5,580 nt of DNA from Methanosarcinales archaeon. GTDB lineage: Archaea; Halobacteriota; Methanosarcinia; Methanosarcinales; Methanocomedenaceae. Below the pieces are notes generated by a model. It saw nothing but the letters and a program-made list of their open reading frames with translations, had not been told where the DNA came from and made no database searches. The translations under genes and the position numbers were made by a program. This document shows, piece by piece, positions 1 through 3,448 of this stretch (its first letter is position 1; each line of letters opens with the position of its first letter). The stretch covers positions 1 to 5,580 of the forward strand of contig DAOUWY010000145.1 in NCBI GenBank assembly GCA_030666885.1, written 5' to 3'.

Positions 1-175
1 AAAATAAAAATTGACATAACGAGACATGCTCTTTATTGATGTAGTTTTCAAGGGAGTCTGTGATGAGGACTCCTTTGCAAACATTTGAAATTTCTGCCAT
101 TAGATGGGGACTTAGTAAAGTATTTAAACTTGTCGGTTTAATCAAATCCGCCGCAATATCAATTCCATCTGGTAG
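1..175 (-). CDS. Partial unrecognised ORF or gene remnant, running off the left edge
   Basis: The minus strand is open for 58 codons from 175 down to the window edge, directly after a TGA at 176-178. The product reads like protein (it begins LPDGIDIAADLIKP, with TDSLENYI further on) but I recognise no family or motif. Two readings are possible. In the first, the gene starts at the ATG at 98-100 (MAEISNVCKG...). A TATA-like TTTAAATA at 121-128 lies about 25 bases upstream, which fits a leaderless archaeal transcript. In the second, the coding-like stretch above that ATG is a remnant of a longer gene broken near 175 by a frameshift or truncation. There is no ribosome binding site at the ATG. 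Only part of the reading frame is visible, so its function cannot be stated. Confidence 0.35.
121..128 (-). promoter_or_regulatory. Possible archaeal TATA box for the left-edge ORF
   Basis: The minus strand reads TTTAAATA, centred about 25 bases before the ATG at 100. This is the spacing expected between an archaeal TATA box and a leaderless start. It is an inference from spacing and base composition only, and the surrounding DNA is AT-rich. Confidence 0.25.
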
Positions 176-215
176 TCATTAATAGCATAACGTTTGATGC
201 GAAGATGAATTTAGG

Positions 216-244
216 CTATCTAAAAAAAACAGATAGTTTTTTTT
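216..244 (+). terminator. Hairpin followed by a T8 run
   Basis: Arms CTATCT (216-221) and AGATAG (231-236) flank an A-rich 9-base loop and are followed by eight T at 237-244. On the plus strand this has the form of a terminator, and archaeal termination also uses T-runs. I see no plus-strand gene upstream of it in this window, so whatever it would terminate is not visible. The A8 and T8 tracts also make the whole element nearly self-complementary. Confidence 0.3.
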
Positions 245-405
245 AAGTCAAAATGCTAATTTGACGGTTTCGCCTTAATGTGTAAATTGTGGGTGAGGCA
301 TAGGGGATGTGGGGTACGTGCATGACCGAACACATGTGCCATCACATCCATTATAGTGTATCAATGTTGAGTAATCCTTCCATTACGATATGTGATTTTC
401 ACCAC

Positions 406-431
406 AAACCTTTCATTATAATGGAAGGTTT
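406..431. repeat. 26-bp near-perfect palindrome upstream of the ATPase gene
   Basis: Positions 406 to 431 pair end to end: 12 of 13 pairs are Watson-Crick and the one exception (413 with 424) is a T-G wobble. The right half (TAATGGAAGG, 419-428) is also an exact inverted copy of CCTTCCATTA at 376-385, so there are three related arms. The palindrome ends 28 bases before the ATG at 460. It could be a regulator binding site or a transcript hairpin. Confidence 0.55.
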
Positions 432-437
432 TATTTA
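429..437 (+). promoter_or_regulatory. Possible TATA box for the ATPase gene
   Basis: TTTTATTTA lies about 26 bases before the ATG at 460, the right distance for a leaderless archaeal transcript. No ribosome binding site is visible before that ATG, which agrees with a leaderless start. The box overlaps both inverted repeats. Confidence 0.3.
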
Positions 438-452
438 GTAAAATACTAAATA
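432..452. repeat. 21-bp perfect inverted repeat directly before the ATPase start
   Basis: Arms TATTTAGTA (432-440) and TACTAAATA (444-452) are exact inverted copies with a 3-base AAA centre. The element abuts the 26-bp palindrome at 431 with no gap and ends 7 bases before the ATG. It covers the region where a TATA box for a leaderless transcript would be expected, so a protein bound here could block transcription. This is an inference from position. Confidence 0.5.
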
Positions 453-459
453 CGATGAT

Positions 460-1746
460 ATGAAGGAAATTGTAAAACGATGGAATCCATGGTGGCTATA
501 TGGTAAGGTCCCTGAATCAAAAAAACGTATTGCAAGACCTGAAACACTTGGCTGGATTACAAAGCTGCTGAACATAAAAGAGATTATCTGCATAACCGGA
601 GTACGCAGATGTGGAAAATCAACAATACAATTCCAGATAATTGATCACCTGATCGAGAACGGGATTGCTCCGACAAATATACTGTATTTCAATCTGGATG
701 AACCTTTCGAAGATAAAAGTATCAGCATACTTGACAGTATTTTCGAGAACTATATTGAGATAAACAATCCATCCGGTCGTAAGTACATATTTTTGGACGA
801 GATCCAGAACATAGAAAACTGGGAAAAATGGCTAAAAAAATATTATGATCTATATGACATTGATATTAAATTCGTTATAACCGGTTCGAACAGTACGATG
901 CTTTCTGACAGGATGTCAACATTGTTAACAGGCAGGGTTATCTCAAAGACTGTCTATCCTTTATCGTTCAATGAATATCTGGGATTTATGGAATTTGAGC
1001 TTAAAGATACAGATGTGCAAAGAAGTGAAGTTGTTCACCATTTCTTGAACTACCTGAACAACGGGGGATTTCCCGAAGTTGTCCTGGAGACTGATGTTGA
1101 TATAAATCACATGCGTCTAAATGAATATTTTGACAGCATTTTACTGCGGGATATTATAGTGGGAAAAAAAATAAGGGAAAGTTCAAAGTTAATCGAATTG
1201 GCTAACTATGCCCTTACAAATATCTCAGCCCTGTTGAGCTACATGAAAATATCAAAAGCGATAGGGCTGTCTGTAAGCAGTTTAAAGGAATATCTCCGAT
1301 ATTTGGAACAGGCGTATCTTATCTATCAACTTAACTTTTTTTCGTATTCCATAAAAACGTCATTAGCCATCCAGAAACCGAGAAAAATATATTGCATTGA
1401 TAATGGTCTCAGGAATGCGGCATCTTTTAAATTCTCATCTGATGAAGGTAAACTTGCCAAGAACAGCGCTTTCATCGAACTCAAAAGAAGAGATCTTGAT
1501 GTATATTACTGGAAAGGTCGCAGAGAAGTGGATTTTATTGTAAAGAATAAGGACAATACCCTGATGGGAGTTAATGTTACTTACAGTGATGTTATAGATG
1601 AAAGAGAGATTAAAGCATTGCTTGAATTAAAAGAGAACTTCCAGGGCAGAGTTTCAGAATTAATCCTGCTTACAAGGAATGTTGATAAATCCGAAGACGG
1701 GATAACATATATTCCGATCTGGAAATGGCTGCTTGGGTCCGGATAG
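460..1746 (+). CDS. AAA+ ATPase with C-terminal DUF4143 domain
   Basis: This 428-residue protein is a P-loop ATPase of the AAA_14 plus DUF4143 type. The N-terminus has the RWNPWW signature (residues 7-12) often seen in archaeal members. Walker A is GVRRCGKST (47-55), Walker B is YIFLDEIQ (109-116), and a sensor-1-like strand FVITGSNS lies at 138-145. A winged-helix-like region (about 245-292) is followed by a nuclease-fold domain (about 330-400) with E340, REVDF (355-359, acidic D358) and GVNVTYS (370-376), ending in a typical IPIWKWLL. Where PD-(D/E)xK folds carry (E/Q)xK, this protein has N372 and T374, so nuclease activity is doubtful. No biological role has been firmly fixed for the family; DNA-linked or toxin-like functions have been suggested. 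Base use is visibly more AT-rich than uvrC, which fits an accessory, possibly transferred gene. The start is the first ATG that keeps the conserved N-terminus; the gene converges on tRNA-Trp. Confidence 0.9.
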   Translation: MKEIVKRWNPWWLYGKVPESKKRIARPETLGWITKLLNIKEIICITGVRRCGKSTIQFQIIDHLIENGIAPTNILYFNLDEPFEDKSISILDSIFENYIEINNPSGRKYIFLDEIQNIENWEKWLKKYYDLYDIDIKFVITGSNSTMLSDRMSTLLTGRVISKTVYPLSFNEYLGFMEFELKDTDVQRSEVVHHFLNYLNNGGFPEVVLETDVDINHMRLNEYFDSILLRDIIVGKKIRESSKLIELANYALTNISALLSYMKISKAIGLSVSSLKEYLRYLEQAYLIYQLNFFSYSIKTSLAIQKPRKIYCIDNGLRNAASFKFSSDEGKLAKNSAFIELKRRDLDVYYWKGRREVDFIVKNKDNTLMGVNVTYSDVIDEREIKALLELKENFQGRVSELILLTRNVDKSEDGITYIPIWKWLLGSG

Positions 1747-1824
1747 TAGATGCAGGTTATGTGCGATTAAAATTCGGCATATATTCTGCTTGGAATCATG
1801 GTTATAGCAGCAGTTCTTAATTGT

Positions 1825-1838
1825 AAAAAAAATAAAAA
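1825..1838 (-). terminator. T-rich terminator of tRNA-Trp
   Basis: Three bases after the discriminator base of the tRNA, the minus strand reads TTTTTATTTTTTTT. Oligo-T tracts are the usual archaeal termination signal. It also lies at the convergent end facing the ATPase gene. Confidence 0.65.
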
Positions 1839-1841
1839 GGA

Positions 1842-2030
1842 TGGGGCTGGTGAGATTTGAACTCACGATCGACGGGTCTCTCCGAACCCTTGAAGAATTC
1901 AAGGAGAACACCAAATCAGTGCTCCAACGGCTCCTCACTGACCGACCCCGTCGGGCTGGTCTCAGTAGACCCGTTGCTCATCATTTTATCCGCTGGAGCC
2001 CGTCGCCATTCCTGACTAGGCCACAGCCCC
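1842..2030 (-). tRNA. tRNA-Trp(CCA) with a 115-nt intron
   Basis: Exon 1 is complement(1993..2030), 38 nt; exon 2 is complement(1842..1877), 36 nt; the mature tRNA is 74 nt. The acceptor stem GGGGCTG pairs fully with CAGCCCC (1843-1849), with discriminator A73 at 1842. The D stem is GCC/GGC and the anticodon stem ACGGG (1999-2003) pairs with CCCGT (1872-1876). The anticodon loop is CTCCAGA after splicing, giving anticodon CCA (1994-1996). The T arm is GTGAG-TTCAAAT-CTCAC. The CCA tail is not encoded. The intron sits at the canonical 37/38 position. The splice motif is a textbook bulge-helix-bulge: 4-bp helix CTCC/GGAG (1995-1998 with 1880-1883), 3-nt bulges AGC (1992-1994) and AGA (1877-1879), cut after the second base of each bulge. 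The gene lies downstream of aIF2-beta on the same strand, with a T-run after it. Confidence 0.96.
1878..1992 (-). ncRNA. tRNA-Trp intron encoding a box C/D methylation guide RNA
   Basis: The intron carries box C ATGATGA (1978-1984), box D' CTGA (1962-1965), box C' GTGAGGA (1932-1938, one change from consensus) and box D CTGA (1916-1919). Box C to D' and box C' to D are each separated by 12 nt, the usual archaeal spacing. The D' guide (1967-1974, ACGGGTCT) pairs 8 of 8 with the intron's last two bases plus positions 38-43, and its fifth base before D' faces C39. The D guide (1921-1930) pairs over 10 positions, with one G-U at position 37, with G31 to the third intron base; its fifth base faces C34. 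Two hairpins are added: one between D' and C' (GACC/GGTC and CCC/GGG within 1940-1961) and a perfect 7-bp stem with a 3-nt loop at 1888-1904. Haloferax tRNA-Trp introns are known to guide methylation at 34 and 39, so the function is well founded by homology of arrangement. Confidence 0.92.
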
Positions 2031-2061
2031 TTTTTGTATGTATTTATTTGCATGTATTAGC

Positions 2062-2069
2062 ATTATTAA
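2062..2069 (-). promoter_or_regulatory. Possible TATA box for tRNA-Trp
   Basis: The minus strand reads TTAATAAT about 35 bases upstream of the mature 5' end. A start about 26 bases downstream would leave a leader of roughly 10 nt to be removed by RNase P. The whole stretch 2031-2080 is AT-rich, so other boxes are possible. Confidence 0.3.
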
Positions 2070-2082
2070 CGTATTTTCGACT

Positions 2083-2103
2083 TATGGTGCCGAAAGCACC
2101 ATA
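2083..2103. repeat. Hairpin 1 between aIF2-beta and tRNA-Trp
   Basis: Arms TATGGTGC (2083-2090) and GCACCATA (2096-2103) pair fully around a CGAAA loop. The arm sequence is related to that of the larger hairpin at 2129-2159: CCATACGT at 2099-2106 is the exact inverted copy of ACGTATGG at 2130-2137. Confidence 0.55.
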
Positions 2104-2128
2104 CGTCACAGGCCTGAATAAATCAGTC

Positions 2129-2159
2129 CACGTATGGAGCCCGCAGGGCTTCATACGTG
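2129..2159. repeat. Hairpin 2, 14-bp stem, between aIF2-beta and tRNA-Trp
   Basis: Arms 2129-2142 and 2146-2159 (CACGTATGGAGCCC and GGGCTTCATACGTG) pair over 14 positions around a GCA loop. The single non-Watson-Crick pair is G-T in plus-strand reading and a C-A mismatch in minus-strand reading. The element lies 31 bases after the aIF2-beta stop and could act in 3'-end formation or stability of that transcript, although no T-run follows closely. The 2031-2190 gap otherwise contains no gene. Confidence 0.6.
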
Positions 2160-2190
2160 TGCAGCCTGCTACTGGCCTGAGTAGTAATCA

Positions 2191-2802
2191 CTACCTTACA
2201 GGTTCGGCAAATACCACAGTACCGGAAATACGTTTGACCTTTGCCTTAACGATCTCCTTTTTGGATGCCCCTGCAACATATACAATGTACTTATCCACCT
2301 TTGCCACACCATCGCCCTTGGAACCAACGCTCTCGATCTTGAACTCATATTCCTCGCCTTCTTCAAGAGCATCCCTCTTGGCTTCGACCCTTGCCCTTCT
2401 TTTCCTGACAGGCCGGTGCGCCCCGCATGCATCACACTGAAGCATCAGTACACGTTCGGACTTGACCAGCTTGGTGTCAGGCCGGCCGCATTCCGAGCAT
2501 TTCACATACTCTTCAACATAGGCATCTATCTGTTCGGCGATCGCTTCTACCATGAACTTGCCCTGGAAAACTGCATGTTGACCATCGATCTTACCTGCTG
2601 TTCCCATTTCCCTTGTAAGGGCTTTCATCAAGTGGTCAGGGTCCCTGTTCAGGACATCAGCTATCTGGCCAAAGTTCTCAAGTACGGTAGCTTTACCTTC
2701 TGAGAATATCCTGGGTTCGGGAATTACGAACCGCTCATCAGTGGTTACGATATCGGGAAGTTTCTCATATGCCCTGTCCAGATAAGCTTCATATTCTCCC
2801 AT
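2191..2802 (-). CDS. Translation initiation factor aIF2 subunit beta with TRAM domain
   Basis: The beta subunit of the archaeal aIF2 heterotrimer, which delivers initiator Met-tRNA to the small ribosomal subunit in the cytoplasm. With the ATG at 2802 the protein has 203 residues: an N-terminal helix (about 1-17) that contacts the gamma subunit, the alpha/beta core (about 22-98), a C4 zinc ribbon with C102, C105, C123 and C126, a basic linker (129-143), and a TRAM RNA-binding domain (about 146-202). Most archaeal beta subunits stop after the zinc ribbon near 140 residues; forms with a TRAM extension of about 200 residues are known in Methanosarcina-like and halophilic euryarchaea. The frame is also open 10 codons further up to a TTG at 2832, but the ATG has an SD-like GGAAGTGG four bases before it and matches the family N-terminus. 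The gene follows rpl10e by 38 bases and is probably co-transcribed with it. Confidence 0.93.
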   Translation of the reverse strand: MGEYEAYLDRAYEKLPDIVTTDERFVIPEPRIFSEGKATVLENFGQIADVLNRDPDHLMKALTREMGTAGKIDGQHAVFQGKFMVEAIAEQIDAYVEEYVKCSECGRPDTKLVKSERVLMLQCDACGAHRPVRKRRARVEAKRDALEEGEEYEFKIESVGSKGDGVAKVDKYIVYVAGASKKEIVKAKVKRISGTVVFAEPVR

Positions 2803-2806
2803 ATTA

Positions 2807-2814
2807 CCACTTCC
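2807..2814 (-). promoter_or_regulatory. Ribosome binding site deciding the aIF2-beta start
   Basis: The minus strand reads GGAAGTGG, close to the archaeal GGAGGTG consensus, with TAAT between it and the ATG at 2802. No comparable site precedes the upstream TTG at 2832, so the ATG is preferred. Confidence 0.6.
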
Positions 2815-2840
2815 GATTTTACATTTAACCAAATAACGAA

Positions 2841-3362
2841 TCAGTTGATAAGTTTTTGTCCTTCATCCACCACGATACTTACAGGTGTGGAAAGTTTATG
2901 GCCGCAGCGTCTTAGAGCATCCTTGGCAATCGGAAAACCTTCTTTGTCTACAGATATGGTAAAGACCTTCTGTCCTGCCCTTACCCTGGCCGCAATTCCT
3001 GTTGCCTTTCCGAATGCCTGGCGCATACCCTGGCTGACCCTGTCAGCTCCGGCACCAGTTGCCTGTTTGTTTTCCCTTATTACCTGATACGGGTGTACTC
3101 TGAGCTTAACATGGAAGTTCTGCGTACCCAGGTTCTTAACAAGCAGCCTGTTTGCTGTGATCCTTCCCGCTTCCAGTGCGGAATCCCTTATTTGGCATGC
3201 CTCTTTTGCCACCAGGGAAACTTTAATAGGGAAATCACCTTTTACATTCCCCATATCGTAATGTACGACCTTACTACCAGGCACTCCACCCATGTATTTC
3301 CGGCGGGTATATGATCTCCTGCTATTGTAATTCCGAAACGTCTTAGCTGGTCTTTTAGACAT
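2841..3362 (-). CDS. rpl10e: Large ribosomal subunit protein L10e (uL16 family)
   Basis: The 173-residue protein is the archaeal L10e, equivalent to bacterial L16. It sits near the tRNA sites of the 50S subunit and takes part in subunit function and A-site tRNA contacts. The full length matches the family. Recognisable stretches are the basic N-terminus (MSKRPAKTFRN), KYMGGVPGSKVVHYDMGN (23-40), the central FHVKLRVHPYQVIREN (about 83-98), GADRVSQGMRQAFGKATG (about 104-121) and the C-terminal KEGFPIAKDALRRCGHKL. The ATG at 3362 has a GGAGG ten bases upstream. A TATA-like box at 3410-3416 gives it its own promoter, independent of uvrC, which ends 86 bases upstream. It appears to lead a two-gene translation operon with aIF2-beta. 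Nothing is missing or broken. Confidence 0.97.
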   Translation of the reverse strand: MSKRPAKTFRNYNSRRSYTRRKYMGGVPGSKVVHYDMGNVKGDFPIKVSLVAKEACQIRDSALEAGRITANRLLVKNLGTQNFHVKLRVHPYQVIRENKQATGAGADRVSQGMRQAFGKATGIAARVRAGQKVFTISVDKEGFPIAKDALRRCGHKLSTPVSIVVDEGQKLIN

Positions 3363-3372
3363 TGATGATAAT

Positions 3373-3377
3373 CCTCC
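3373..3377 (-). promoter_or_regulatory. Ribosome binding site of rpl10e
   Basis: GGAGG on the minus strand, ten bases before the ATG at 3362, complementary to the end of 16S rRNA. It shows that this transcript is led rather than leaderless, unlike what is suggested for the ATPase gene. Confidence 0.7.
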
Positions 3378-3409
3378 GATTGAAATTGTGAATTGCGTAA
3401 AATTATCGC

Positions 3410-3416
3410 AATATAT
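3410..3416 (-). promoter_or_regulatory. TATA-like box of the rpl10e operon
   Basis: ATATATT on the minus strand lies about 50 bases before the ATG. A start near 3387 would leave a leader of about 24 nt containing the ribosome binding site. Just upstream is a perfect dyad GATAAC/GTTATC (3417-3422 and 3424-3429), and downstream TTGCG/CGCAA arms (3393-3397 and 3407-3411) flank the expected start. These could be regulatory. Confidence 0.5.
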
Positions 3417-3448
3417 GATAACGGTTATCGGTTCTTTTCTTAACCACC

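Larger units (their letters stand above)
176..459. other. AT-rich intergenic region rich in inverted repeats
   Basis: No convincing gene lies between the left-edge ORF and the ATPase gene at 460. The stretch holds a hairpin with a T-run (216-244), a small inverted repeat GTCAAA/TTTGAC (247-252 and 260-265), 7-base arms GGATGTG/CACATCC (305-311 and 343-349), and three inverted repeat arms just ahead of the ATPase start (376-452). This density of small dyads, next to a broken-looking ORF and an accessory-type gene, suggests a remodelled region. I see no insertion sequence ends or transposase. Confidence 0.5.

Noticed and set aside
53..67. GTGATGA resembling a box C on the plus strand
   Set aside because: No box D lies at a suitable distance and the stretch is part of a coding-like minus-strand frame.
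331..338. CACATGTG palindrome as an operator
   Set aside because: An isolated 8-base palindrome is expected by chance and is not placed at a promoter.
2083..2190. H/ACA or stand-alone C/D RNA in the aIF2-beta/tRNA-Trp gap
   Set aside because: The hairpins have no internal pseudouridylation pocket or ANA/ACA box at the right distance, and no box C accompanies the CTGA-like words.
1841..2440. A 199-codon plus-strand ORF across the tRNA-Trp gene and the 3' part of aIF2-beta
   Set aside because: It lies antisense over a clear tRNA with intron and over the aIF2-beta TRAM domain; the product has no recognisable domain and its first residues are simply the tRNA T arm read in translation.
2803..2832. 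TTG start giving aIF2-beta ten extra N-terminal residues
   Set aside because: No ribosome binding site precedes the TTG, while the downstream ATG has GGAAGTGG at good spacing and begins at the usual family N-terminus.
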